From assembly GCF_000382205.1 (NCBI RefSeq), contig NZ_KB907788.1, positions 124,001-188,000 on the forward strand: a stretch of DNA of 64,000 bases. Direction: 5' to 3'. Below are positions 26,772-35,706 of the stretch, in pieces. Under the pieces are notes generated by a model. That model worked only from the letters and a program-made list of their open reading frames with translations. It had not been told where the DNA came from and made no database searches. Within the stretch, counting starts at the first letter, position 1. Each line of letters starts with the position of its first letter. The DNA comes from Dyadobacter beijingensis DSM 21582. Lineage in GTDB: Bacteria; Bacteroidota; Bacteroidia; Cytophagales; Spirosomataceae. Position numbers and translations under genes: made by a program.

Positions 26772-28367
26772 TTAATTCCAGGCGTTGGCGATATCCTTCG
26801 CGACGTTCGGGTTATAGTTCTTTTCGACGTCGGGGATCGGGAACAGCACGTTTTTATCCTGGAATGGCTGCTTACCATCGCCGGGCTCGGCCGCGCGCTG
26901 CGCATTGATCGTCGCCTTCGCAATACCCCAGCGGATGAGGTCGAAATAGCGGGTTTGCTCGCCGCAGAGTTCCACCTGGCGTTCGCGCATGATGAGCTTC
27001 ATCGCGTCGGCCTGGGCACCCAGGGCAGTGTATGCTACCGCGCCGGAGCGTTTGCGGACCTGGTTAATGAGCGCCAGCGGATCGGCGCCGGTTTTTCCTT
27101 GCTGGATCTGTGCTTCGGCGAGCATCAGCAGCACGTCGGCATATCGGATCACCTGGCCGTTGATCGAGCTCGCCGGGCCGCCGTAAGACGCTACCTCATT
27201 ATAGTACTGGTATTTTTTCCAAACATAATACCCCTGCGGATCATCCGCCTTAAAGGGAAAGTCGATCGCTCCGCCGGTGCATTTCTGGCAGTATTGCGTA
27301 TCGCCGCCGCTTTCCTTGTTACCGTAGAAGGTAAACTTCGCTCGCGGGTCCACGTAGGCCGCGCCCGTGGTAGGGTGCGCGTACTGGAACGATTTTACCG
27401 TGGTAGTAGGCACATACACATTGAACCAGTCCTTGAAACCGTATTCCTGGGCGCGGTCGGAGTGGGTAGCCTTGCCGCCCCAGGTTTCCTGTCCGCCGAA
27501 AACGTAATATTGATTACCGATGCCCCAGTCCGTCCATTTGGCATTCATGATCTGGAAAATGTTCTCCGGGCTGCTCTGGTTGGTGGAGCTGAACAGGTTT
27601 TCGTAAGACGGGTCGAGCGAGTAGGTGAAAGGCGCGCTGGTGAGCTGCGCGAGCGTGGTCTCGGCCTGCGCCCATTTCTTTTGGTACAGATACGATTTGC
27701 CCAGCAATGCCACGGCGGCGCCTTTGGTAGCCCGCCCGAGGCCCGTAGCCGCGTCGTAGGTCACGGGCAGGTCGGCGGCGGCCAGTTTCAGGTCATTTTC
27801 GACGTTGGCCCAGATGGCTTCCGCTGAGGCGCGGGAAGGGTAGTTGTTCGCCACGGTGCTGTCGTAGGCGGTGATGAGCGGGGCTTTGCCCCACAGGTTC
27901 ACAATATTAAAATAGGCGTACGACCGCAGGAAGCGTGCTTCTGCAATATATTGCTTCGCCAGCTGCTGGTCGGCGGCCGACGCCGGGTTCCATACGCCGG
28001 CCCGGTCGATCACCACATTGGAGCGGAGAATAAGCCGGTAAAGGCTGTTCCAGAGCTGCCCGATCTGTGCCTGGCTCGTACCGAACGAGTAGTCGGCCAG
28101 CTGGGCCATGTCGCCCTGGAGGTTGGTCGTTTTTTTGGCTTCATATCCGAGCAGGTCGAAAATGAAGTAATACTCGCGTGACCAGAGGCCATTATGCAGC
28201 AGCGTGGCGTAGGTCGCGACCACCGCCTGGTTGAGCCCTTCGGCAGAGGTAAAATAAGTTTTGTAATCGTAGGCGCTCTGGCTTTCCAGTTCCAGTTTGG
28301 ATTCGTCGCAGGATGCGAGCTGGAAAGCGGCGATGATGCCCGTCAGATAAAATATGATCTTTTTCAT
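26772..28367 (-). CDS. SusD/RagB-family lipoprotein
   Basis: 531 residues from the chosen start. The open frame extends to 28424, but that would overlap the SusC gene. The ATG at 28367 gives a clean lipoprotein signal (MKKIIFYLTGIIAAFQLASC, acylated Cys20) and lies 32 bp after the SusC stop. SusD hallmarks are AEARFLRSYAYFNIVNLWGKAPL in the N-terminal half and IMRERQVELCGEQTRYFDLIRWG with NVLFPIPDVEKNYNPN at the end. It should bind the ligand at the cell surface for the STN-type SusC encoded upstream. No catabolic enzyme lies in the operon. Confidence 0.95.
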   Translation of the reverse strand: MKKIIFYLTGIIAAFQLASCDESKLELESQSAYDYKTYFTSAEGLNQAVVATYATLLHNGLWSREYYFIFDLLGYEAKKTTNLQGDMAQLADYSFGTSQAQIGQLWNSLYRLILRSNVVIDRAGVWNPASAADQQLAKQYIAEARFLRSYAYFNIVNLWGKAPLITAYDSTVANNYPSRASAEAIWANVENDLKLAAADLPVTYDAATGLGRATKGAAVALLGKSYLYQKKWAQAETTLAQLTSAPFTYSLDPSYENLFSSTNQSSPENIFQIMNAKWTDWGIGNQYYVFGGQETWGGKATHSDRAQEYGFKDWFNVYVPTTTVKSFQYAHPTTGAAYVDPRAKFTFYGNKESGGDTQYCQKCTGGAIDFPFKADDPQGYYVWKKYQYYNEVASYGGPASSINGQVIRYADVLLMLAEAQIQQGKTGADPLALINQVRKRSGAVAYTALGAQADAMKLIMRERQVELCGEQTRYFDLIRWGIAKATINAQRAAEPGDGKQPFQDKNVLFPIPDVEKNYNPNVAKDIANAWN

Positions 28368-28399
28368 GTTCAATGCTCGATAAGATTTTCCCTTAACCA

Positions 28400-31300
28400 T
28401 TAAAACCCAAGCTGTAAGCCGCAAAGCAATGTCCGGGGCTGGGGCAGCTGCTGGCGGTCGTCGATGCCGCGCGAGAAGATGTAGCTGCCGCCGTTCTGGG
28501 TGCTGACCTCGGGGTCGTAACCTTTGTATTTGGTGAAAGTAAGCAGGTTCTGTGCCGCAACGTACACGCGGATGTTGCTGAATACCTTGCCGTTACCGAT
28601 TCCTGTGATGACGTTGTGCGGCAGGGTGTAGCCCAGTGTCAGGTTACGCACGCGCAGGTAGGCACCACTTTCGAGCCACCAGTCGGAGGGGCGCAGGTTG
28701 CCGTCGCCTGTCGCGCTCTGGCCGGCGCGGGGCAGTTCGGCCACGTCACCGGGCTTACGCCATCTTTTCAGGATTTCCGTGGACGCATTATGCCCGGTAG
28801 ATTCATTGTCGGTCACAAATTTGAATGCATTCAGAATCTTCAAACCCGCTACGCCGGACATGACCACGTTCAGATCGAAGCCTTTGTAATTCGCGCCCGC
28901 ACTGAAACCGTACACGATTTTCGGGATCGGGTTGCCGAGGATTTTCTGGTCAAGGGCTGTTACCTTCCCGTCGCCGTCGAGGTCTTTGAAAATGAAATCC
29001 CCCGGCAACAGGCCGGCCTGGTATTTGGTGGCGGCATCGCCTGCCTGCTCGGCCGCTTTGGCATTCAATGCGTCGATTTCCGCCTGGTCTTTCGCCACGT
29101 GATCTACCATATACCCGAAGAATGAACCGATCGCCGAACCGGCGGCCGTGTAGGTGAATGTAGGCAGGTTGCTGAATGCCCCGGCCTGGATCGGTGCGGC
29201 GAATTCGCTTCCGAGCGAGTTCACGATGTTTTTGTTGTAGGCCAAATTCGCGCTGACATTATACTGGAAACCGCCTCGCGCCTGGTCGCGGTAACCAACC
29301 GAGAATTCTACGCCCTTGTTCTGCGCACTGGCCGCATTGGCATATTTGCTGGGCTGCCCGCCGCTGCCCGACGCCCCGGTACTCCCCGAAACCGGCACGC
29401 TCACGAGCAGGCCGGAGCTTTTGCGGTTGTACCAATCTACGGTCACACTCACGCGGTTGCTAAGGAACCCGAGGTCAAGGCCGATATCGGTCTGGTCGGT
29501 CGATTCCCATTTGATATCGGGGTTAGATAATGTATTAATGGTTGTTCCGGGGTTAAAACCTTCGTTAGTCCCCAGCGAGTACACGAGATTACCGTTCGGG
29601 CTGCCGCTGTAAGTGAGCACGGACGTCACGCCGGTGGTCGGGATGGTGTTGTTGCCCGTGCGGCCGAGCCCGAGGCGCAGCTTGCCGTCGCTGAGGAAGT
29701 TCAGGTTGTTTTTGACAAACTCCTCATCCACAAAACGCCACGCAAGGCCCAGCCCGTAGAAATTCCCGAAGCGGTTATTGGCCCCGAAGTTCGAAGCACC
29801 GTCGCGGCGGAAGCTCCCGGTAAGGATGTACTTGTCGTTGAATGTGTATCCCAAACGGGCGAAGTACGAGATGACCGACGAGCGCGCATAGCCGTAATTG
29901 GAACCCGTAACCGCCTGCGACTGCGCAACGCTGATGTTCTGGATCGCGTCGTTGGGGATTTTGGTACCGGTCGCATTCAGGCCGGACGAATTGCCCGGAT
30001 CGAGGTAGCTGTTACCGAGCGTGGCCGAAATGCTGTGCCTGCCGAATACCTTGTTATAGGAAAAGTAGTTTTCGAGGGTATAAAACGAATAGTTGCTGAA
30101 ACCCAACGTAGCCTGCTGCGGGTTGGTCAGGTTGTTGCCTGCCGTATAGCCATATTGGTAGCTGCGGCTTTTACCCCCGCCGATCTCCGCCGAAAACTGC
30201 GTGCGAAAGCGCAGGCCTGCGATAATATCCACTTCGGCAAATACCTGCGGGAAGAATACGAAGCCTGTATTCACCGGGTGGTTCAGGTTAATGGCCGCGA
30301 GCGGGTTGTTACCATTGCTGAAATCGTCGACATTGGTCGTATTCGAGTAGCCGCCGGGGATATTCGGGTCGTAAATGGGCTTGTAGGGCGCATAGTATAC
30401 GGCGTCGGAAATGCTGGCCAGCTGGCCATCGTCCTTCGTGTACCGGATGTTCAGGCTTTGTCCCAAATGAAAGCGGCCGAGGGTTTCGTCCAGGGCAAAC
30501 CGTGCATTGAGCCGGCTGTTGGAGAAGTTCCTGACGATGGCCTGTTGTTTGATATAGCCCAAAGAAAAATTATACGCTACTTTGTCGCTTCCGCCACTGA
30601 TATTCAGGTCGTTCTGCGATACGAGGCCGGAGCGGAAAATCTTCTTCTGCCAATCGGTCCGATCGGTGGTGGTTTCCGCCGTGTTGAATTTCGCAGGCAA
30701 TGCCGAATTGGTCGTCGCTGCGAAATCTTTCAGCAGGTCTACGTACTGGGACGCATTGAGCAGGTCCAGCGTTTTCCAGGCTTTGGCTACGCCCCATTGG
30801 GTATTGAAATTGATGCGCGGCGCGCCCGATTTGCCCCGGCGCGTGGTGATGATCACCACGCCATTGGCCGCAGCCGATCCGTAAATGGCTGTTGATGAAG
30901 CGTCTTTCAGAATGGTGATGTTTTCGATGTCCTGCGTCGCGAGGGTGTTGAACATCGTTTTGCTGCCCTGGATACCGTCTATCACGTACAACGGGTCGAC
31001 CCCGGTAAACGAGCCGGTACCACGGATGAGGATCTGGGCGTCGGAGCCTGGTGTTCCGTTCGATTGCAGCACCTGCACCCCGGCCGATTTACCGATCAGC
31101 AGCTGCGACGGGTTGGTTGCCGTGGTAGCCCCGGCGTCTTTGGACGATACAATATCCACCGAGCCCACCACATCCTGCTTGCGCGAGCTGCCGTAGCCGA
31201 TGACGACCACTTCGTTGAGCGACTTGTCGTCGGGCGCCATCGAGAGGTTGATCACCGCCCGGTCGCCCGCCGCGATTTCCTGGGTTTTATACCCGACAAA

Positions 31301-31885
31301 ACTGAAAATCAGCACCGGCTCCACCGTGTTCACTTCCAGCTCGAAATTACCGGATGCGTCCGTGAGGGTGCCCAGTTGGGTGCCTTTCAGGCGTACGCTC
31401 ACGCCCGGTAGCCCGTCGCCGTTTTCGTCGCTCACCTTGCCTTTCACGCTTTGCGCCAGCAGGTCCCGAACCTGCACCGTCAGCTGCCCGGACCCTTTTG
31501 TTTGTAGTTCCTTGCTGGCTTTCAGTAGGATACGGCCCGATGGTGTCACCTGGTAGGATATTTGAAGCGGCGCAAGCAGCGCTTGCAGCGCCGTGGCCAG
31601 CTTCTGGTTCACAACGTGGATGGCTACCGCGCGTTCTGCGCGTATCGCCTTGTTGCTGTATACGAATTTCACGTTGGCTTTTTGCTCCAACTGGTCGAGC
31701 ACGGTTGCCAGTTCGGCTTTATCCGCGTGGAGGGTCACGTTTCGTTCCAGCACTTCCTGCGCCTTGCTCACGTGGGAGGCGTAGGTCAGACCGGAAAAAA
31801 CAACTGAAAAGATCAGCTGGGTTAACGAAATTTTCATGAGCAAGCGGAGCGATGCCCGATTTTTTCGGTATCGGTTTTTTTTCAT
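28400..31885 (-). CDS. SusC/RagA TonB-dependent transducer with N-terminal STN domain
   Basis: 1161 residues. A signal region (LTQLIFSVVFSGLTYASHVSKA) is followed by an STN (secretin/TonB short N-terminal) domain at about residues 50-115 (LATVLDQLEQKANVKFVYSN). A carboxypeptidase-regulatory-like domain then begins near residue 150 (KGKVSDENGDGLPGVSVRLK), and the SusC plug signature (NEVVVIGYGSSRKQDVVGSV; IYGSAAANGVVIITTRRG) and a long barrel complete the protein. STN domains contact a FecR-type anti-sigma factor; the FecR and sigma genes are the next two upstream, making a trans-envelope signalling loop in which ligand binding derepresses the operon. The 161-bp gap to FecR suggests its own promoter recognised by the cognate sigma factor. 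Confidence 0.95.
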   Translation of the reverse strand: MKKNRYRKNRASLRLLMKISLTQLIFSVVFSGLTYASHVSKAQEVLERNVTLHADKAELATVLDQLEQKANVKFVYSNKAIRAERAVAIHVVNQKLATALQALLAPLQISYQVTPSGRILLKASKELQTKGSGQLTVQVRDLLAQSVKGKVSDENGDGLPGVSVRLKGTQLGTLTDASGNFELEVNTVEPVLIFSFVGYKTQEIAAGDRAVINLSMAPDDKSLNEVVVIGYGSSRKQDVVGSVDIVSSKDAGATTATNPSQLLIGKSAGVQVLQSNGTPGSDAQILIRGTGSFTGVDPLYVIDGIQGSKTMFNTLATQDIENITILKDASSTAIYGSAAANGVVIITTRRGKSGAPRINFNTQWGVAKAWKTLDLLNASQYVDLLKDFAATTNSALPAKFNTAETTTDRTDWQKKIFRSGLVSQNDLNISGGSDKVAYNFSLGYIKQQAIVRNFSNSRLNARFALDETLGRFHLGQSLNIRYTKDDGQLASISDAVYYAPYKPIYDPNIPGGYSNTTNVDDFSNGNNPLAAINLNHPVNTGFVFFPQVFAEVDIIAGLRFRTQFSAEIGGGKSRSYQYGYTAGNNLTNPQQATLGFSNYSFYTLENYFSYNKVFGRHSISATLGNSYLDPGNSSGLNATGTKIPNDAIQNISVAQSQAVTGSNYGYARSSVISYFARLGYTFNDKYILTGSFRRDGASNFGANNRFGNFYGLGLAWRFVDEEFVKNNLNFLSDGKLRLGLGRTGNNTIPTTGVTSVLTYSGSPNGNLVYSLGTNEGFNPGTTINTLSNPDIKWESTDQTDIGLDLGFLSNRVSVTVDWYNRKSSGLLVSVPVSGSTGASGSGGQPSKYANAASAQNKGVEFSVGYRDQARGGFQYNVSANLAYNKNIVNSLGSEFAAPIQAGAFSNLPTFTYTAAGSAIGSFFGYMVDHVAKDQAEIDALNAKAAEQAGDAATKYQAGLLPGDFIFKDLDGDGKVTALDQKILGNPIPKIVYGFSAGANYKGFDLNVVMSGVAGLKILNAFKFVTDNESTGHNASTEILKRWRKPGDVAELPRAGQSATGDGNLRPSDWWLESGAYLRVRNLTLGYTLPHNVITGIGNGKVFSNIRVYVAAQNLLTFTKYKGYDPEVSTQNGGSYIFSRGIDDRQQLPQPRTLLCGLQLGF

Positions 31886-32046
31886 AGTTTAGACAGGTTT
31901 TTTATAACTAATGAATGTCCCGCTGCCGCATCTTGGCGGATTCCCGGCAGCAGGAAAGTACTTGCCGGCAGGATCGCATTCTGCCGGTTTTTTATTGATT
32001 GGGATAGGTTTAATGCATGGTTGGGCTGTTTAGGTTAAACATGATT

Positions 32047-33102
32047 TCAAATGCAGCCGGCCGCCGACACGAGAATGCGCGTGCCCTGGACCTGGTAGGA
32101 GCCGTCGTTGGACTGACAAATGAGGTCGAGCTGCTCGAAGAGCGCCATACCCGACAGGTCGCCGGTGAATGTGCACCGGTTCACGGCCTCGCCCGACACG
32201 ACGATATCTACACCATAAGCGGCTTCCAGCCGGTTGAAAATATCGGGTAATGCGACGTTTTTGTAAATCGCCGCGTGCTGTTCGACGGGCGGAGTGAGCA
32301 GCAGGGGTTCGTCTACGAGGCTGGTCATCAAATGCCCGCTTTCTTCGAAATAGGTTACGCGCTGATTAGGCGTCAGGATCACACCCTTATTGAACTGGTG
32401 CTTGCCCAGAACTACCGGTTCCGAAGTTTCAATGCGCTCATTTTCAAATACCGAAACCTTCCCGCATACCACTTCCACCTGCATCTGGTGCTGCTCGCCG
32501 CCCTCTTTGACCCAGAAACTGGTGCCAAGCACGCGCGTAACGAGCTTGCCGCTGTACACGAAAAAGGGTCGGCGGCTGTCTTTGGTGATCTGGAAAAAAG
32601 CGTCGCCTTCGAGCTGCACCTCACGCTTGCCGGCCAGGAACCGGCGGGGGTATACGAGCCGGGCACCGGGGGCGAGCGTTACCTGGCTGCTGTCGCCGAG
32701 ACTGATCCGCATAGGCCTGGTACTGGTGTTTTCCGAGGAAATGACGCCTTCAGGGCTGGTTTCCACGAACAATGCTTTTTTTGCGACCGGGTCTGAAGAG
32801 GTTTTTTTGCCAAAGAAATAGAACAGGCCGAAGGTCAGGAGCGCCACCGCGGCCGCGGATGCATACAGGCGTACCGTGCTGCGCGACAACAGACGGTGTG
32901 CTGGCGCCTGCGCCCTGCGGTTGTGCTGAATGGCCGTCCACATTCTGCTTTTCAGTAATGATTTTTCTTCTTCCGTCAGGTCCGACTGGGGCATGCTGCT
33001 CCGGACCTGGTCATACCATGCATGGATGCGTTGCTGCTCTTCCGGCGAACATTGTCCGTTCCGGTATTTCAAAAGCAGGTTTTCGATTTCGTTTAGGTTC
33101 AC
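32047..33102 (-). CDS. FecR-family anti-sigma factor
   Basis: 351 residues with a cytoplasmic N-terminal region (NLNEIENLLLKYRNGQCSPEEQ) that should bind the sigma factor. One transmembrane helix follows near residues 78-96 (ASAAAVALLTFGLFYFFG), then a periplasmic FecR domain (about 120-215, SSQVTLAPGARLVYPRRF) and a C-terminal DUF4974/STN-contact domain from about residue 275 (YKNVALPDIFNRLEAAYGV). It sits between the sigma gene (160 bp upstream) and the STN-type SusC. It should hold the sigma factor inactive until SusC signals. Confidence 0.93.
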   Translation of the reverse strand: MNLNEIENLLLKYRNGQCSPEEQQRIHAWYDQVRSSMPQSDLTEEEKSLLKSRMWTAIQHNRRAQAPAHRLLSRSTVRLYASAAAVALLTFGLFYFFGKKTSSDPVAKKALFVETSPEGVISSENTSTRPMRISLGDSSQVTLAPGARLVYPRRFLAGKREVQLEGDAFFQITKDSRRPFFVYSGKLVTRVLGTSFWVKEGGEQHQMQVEVVCGKVSVFENERIETSEPVVLGKHQFNKGVILTPNQRVTYFEESGHLMTSLVDEPLLLTPPVEQHAAIYKNVALPDIFNRLEAAYGVDIVVSGEAVNRCTFTGDLSGMALFEQLDLICQSNDGSYQVQGTRILVSAAGCI

Positions 33103-33262
33103 TGGTTCGGGGTTGTGTTGGCACAGGCTATACGGCCTGCTTCAACCCCTAAACCGTACAGTGGCCGTCATATCCCTGAATGATTTTAAAATAAATTCGA
33201 AAATTTATATGAAATGAGATAATTGGGCCGGAAGTTCTTCTAAAAATGCAAGGGGGAGCGCG

Positions 33263-33850
33263 TCAGGAGAAGATGCTGAGCAGGAGAACCAGCAGCGTCT
33301 CGTTGATGTACTCGCGCACGGCCTTAGAGGCTTTGCTAAGGTGGTATTCGACGGTTTTGTCCGACAGGTTCATGAAGTCGGCAATCTGCCCGACGGTCCA
33401 GCTTTCGATACGGCTGAGTTTGAATATCTCGCGGGTTTTTGGGGAAAATGGTTTCAGGCCCTCGTCGATGCTGTGCAGCAGCTCGTTATAAGCCACCTCA
33501 TCATCGGTACACCGCTCCGATTGGCTAGCAAAAGCCTGATAGTGGGCGAGGTACCGACTTCTGGGCCCGGCTTTGCGGATATGGTCGATCACTTCGAACC
33601 GTACTGCGGAAAAAAGGTAAAAATTCAGGGTATTGGTCCGGAGGTTGCGGCGCTCGTTCCAGAGGCGCGTGAAAATGTCCTGCACGATCTCCTCGGCAAT
33701 GTGCCGCTGGCCCAGTTTGTGAAATGCCGCCTTGTACAGCGGGTACCAGTACTGATCGTAGATCGCCGTAAAAGCCCAGTCATGCCCTTCGCACAAAGCT
33801 TCCAGGAGCTGCTGGTCAGAGACATGCGGGCGGTCCGGCATCACGTTCAA
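33263..33850 (-). CDS. FecI-type ECF RNA polymerase sigma factor
   Basis: 195 residues of the Bacteroidota-specific ECF subgroup that is paired with FecR. Region 2 is in AEEIVQDIFTRLWNERRNL and FYLFSAVRFEVIDHIRK. Region 4 is in FKLSRIESWTVGQIADFM and LSDKTVEYHLSKASKAV. It should direct RNA polymerase to the SusC/SusD operon encoded downstream once FecR releases it. A TAACTTTG -7 box lies 25-32 bp upstream of the start codon, so its own expression probably depends on the housekeeping sigma factor. Confidence 0.95.
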   Translation of the reverse strand: MNVMPDRPHVSDQQLLEALCEGHDWAFTAIYDQYWYPLYKAAFHKLGQRHIAEEIVQDIFTRLWNERRNLRTNTLNFYLFSAVRFEVIDHIRKAGPRSRYLAHYQAFASQSERCTDDEVAYNELLHSIDEGLKPFSPKTREIFKLSRIESWTVGQIADFMNLSDKTVEYHLSKASKAVREYINETLLVLLLSIFS

Positions 33851-33874
33851 GAGGTGTCAAGTTTACATTTTTGG

Positions 33875-33882
33875 CAAAGTTA
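33875..33882 (-). promoter_or_regulatory. Possible -7 box of the sigma-factor gene
   Basis: On the minus strand TAACTTTG matches the Bacteroidota -7 consensus TAnnTTTG, which would start transcription about 15-20 bases before the ATG at 33850. The -33 TTG is not at the usual distance (the nearest is only 12 bp away), so this is a partial match. Confidence 0.35.
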
Positions 33883-34103
33883 TATTTTTTAGGTCAATAT
33901 TTATATTTGAACCAGGGACGGAACCAGCACATTTTCGGGAAAATTACCTGCCGACTTGCCTTTTACTCATTTGTGATCTCCGAAGACACATTTACGGCAG
34001 GGTGAACTTTTAAATATGTCGTCGTCGTGATGATTAAAAAAGTTATATTGGCAGATTTTAGAGAAGGAGAAGTCCGGAAAGCCGCAAGTCACATACTTAT
34101 ATC

Positions 34104-35072
34104 ATGTTTTTACAAAAGATTAAATCCAGAGAGTCAGGGGTGGTGCTGTACGGCATTACGCCGCCCAAAGCCGGTACGCCGCCCGAGCGCGTGGCGGAAA
34201 TCGCCGGGAAAACGATCGAACGCCTTTCGACCCTGGATATAGATGCGCTCGTTGTTTACGATGTGCAGGACGAATCGGCCCGCACGAAGGAGGAGCGGCC
34301 GTTTCCGTTTATCAATGCCCTCGATCCGCTGACATTTGCGAAGGAGCATCTCGGGGCATTGCGCATTCCCAAAATCGTTTATCGCCCGGCCGGTAAATTT
34401 TCCGCGGACGAACTGTCCGACTGGCTCGATGAAATGCACGCGCACCAATGCTACCCGGTATTCGTGGGTGTTCCCGCGCCCGATTTCCCCGTGAAAACGA
34501 GCCTGCCCGAAGCGTATAAAATCTGGGAAAAGCGCCGTGATACTTCCGTGGTAGGCGCAGTAACTATTCCAGAAAGACATAAGGTGCTGAACGACGAGGA
34601 TGTACGGATGCTTGACAAGATCAACAGCGGCGTGTCCTATTTCATCTCTCAATGCGTGTTCAACCTCGATTATGCCAAACGCGTGATCGAAGATTTCGCC
34701 CGCAGCTGCGAGCGCGAGCAGATAGCCCCGCCCGCGATCATTTTCACGATTACCGCCTGCGGATCCGCCAAAACGCTGGATTTCATGGAATGGCTGGGCA
34801 TTCACGTGCCCGAACAGGTGAAGGAAGAGCTGAAAGGCGCCGACGATATGCTGGAAAAATCGGTGGGCATATGCCTGGAAATCGCCTCGGAACTGACGGC
34901 ATTCTGCATGGAGCGCAATATTCCGTTCGGCTTTAATATCGAAAGCGTCGCTATTCGTAAAGCGGAGATCGAAGCATCTATTGAAATGACGCGGAAGATC
35001 GATCAGATGCTGAGAGAGAAGGGGTTGAGAAAATCGCCGGCAGCGGCGGTGGCCGAGCCAGCGGATAGCTGA
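34104..35072 (+). CDS. Methylenetetrahydrofolate reductase-like TIM-barrel protein
   Basis: 322 residues resembling stand-alone methylenetetrahydrofolate reductase-type proteins: a start with GVVLYGITPPKAGTPPERV, the repeated alpha/beta barrel pattern, SGVSYFISQCVFNLDYAKR (compare the FITQ.vfd motif of MTHFRs) and ITACGSAKTLDFMEWLGIHVP. In the classical enzyme the Glu of PPxG/E and a Gln/Asp in the barrel support flavin chemistry. Here the N-terminal motif is TPPKAGTPPE, so activity toward folate is not assured. It is a single gene with no methionine-synthesis neighbours. A one-carbon role is inferred from fold only. Confidence 0.65.
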   Translation: MFLQKIKSRESGVVLYGITPPKAGTPPERVAEIAGKTIERLSTLDIDALVVYDVQDESARTKEERPFPFINALDPLTFAKEHLGALRIPKIVYRPAGKFSADELSDWLDEMHAHQCYPVFVGVPAPDFPVKTSLPEAYKIWEKRRDTSVVGAVTIPERHKVLNDEDVRMLDKINSGVSYFISQCVFNLDYAKRVIEDFARSCEREQIAPPAIIFTITACGSAKTLDFMEWLGIHVPEQVKEELKGADDMLEKSVGICLEIASELTAFCMERNIPFGFNIESVAIRKAEIEASIEMTRKIDQMLREKGLRKSPAAAVAEPADS

Positions 35073-35085
35073 TAAAAGCCTGGTG

Positions 35086-35580
35086 CTAATCCTTCATTAC
35101 CTGCTCCTCATATTCCGTACGGGGCTTGCCGGTAGCGTTGGGACGGCCTTTGCCGGTCTCGATAAATAGCCGGAGGCTGTCGGTGAGGTAGTTTGTCCAG
35201 GCGCCTTCGCATATTTCGTAACATTCATTGGCGGGCGTGAGTCCGTGCTGGGTGAATGTTACTTCGGTTTTGCCATCGCTTTGTGCTATTTCAAAAACAA
35301 TCGTGTCGCCGATCCATTCGCTTTGGTCTTCGGTAAATTTGAAATAATTGTCCAGCACGCGCCAAACCACCTTTTTGTCCGGGACCATTTCCGTGATTTC
35401 CATGGTGCAGCGGTGCACGTCCTGAAAATGGTAGTGCCATACCGCACCTTCCCGGTCGGTTTCGCCTTCTACTTCTTCCGACCACCAGCCGCTCACCTGG
35501 TTGATCGCCCTGAATGCTTCTGCGGGCGATTTGCCGACCGTAAAGGACACGCTGAAATCCGATGCATTGTTCATAGCCAT
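35086..35580 (-). CDS. AHSA1/SRPBCC-family protein
   Basis: 164 residues. The frame stays open upstream to 36507, but that part lies antisense to the AraC-type regulator. The ATG at 35580 (MAMNNASDFSVSFTV) is the natural N-terminus. The helix-grip fold signature is present: SPAEAFRAINQVSGWW at the start, IVFEIAQSDGKTEVTFTQHGL in the middle and a C-terminal helix (CYEICEGAWTNYLTDSLRLF). These proteins bind hydrophobic ligands and are common, mostly uncharacterised, stress-related proteins. It is divergently arranged with the GlxA-type regulator, 126 bp apart, so control by that regulator is plausible. A TACCTTTG -7-like box lies at 35604-35611 on its strand. Confidence 0.88.
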   Translation of the reverse strand: MAMNNASDFSVSFTVGKSPAEAFRAINQVSGWWSEEVEGETDREGAVWHYHFQDVHRCTMEITEMVPDKKVVWRVLDNYFKFTEDQSEWIGDTIVFEIAQSDGKTEVTFTQHGLTPANECYEICEGAWTNYLTDSLRLFIETGKGRPNATGKPRTEYEEQVMKD

Positions 35581-35659
35581 TGATTTTTTGATTAGGAATA
35601 ATGCAAAGGTAGTGGCCATATCACCATGCGGGACGGTGCAAAATGGACAACCTGCCGGG

Positions 35660-35690
35660 TTGATCCGGACAAATCGTTGTGGTAGTTTTG
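35660..35690 (+). promoter_or_regulatory. Bacteroidota-type promoter of the GlxA/AraC-type regulator
   Basis: TTG at 35660-35662 and TAGTTTTG at 35683-35690 are separated by 20 bp and match the -33 TTG / -7 TAnnTTTG consensus. Transcription would begin close to 35697, leaving only about ten bases before the ATG at 35707. Confidence 0.6.
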
Positions 35691-35706
35691 TGAAAACCTG
35701 CGATTT

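Noticed and set aside
34027..34242. 71-codon plus-strand frame overlapping the start of the MTHFR-like gene
   Set aside because: It overlaps the MTHFR-like gene in another frame and has no recognisable features.
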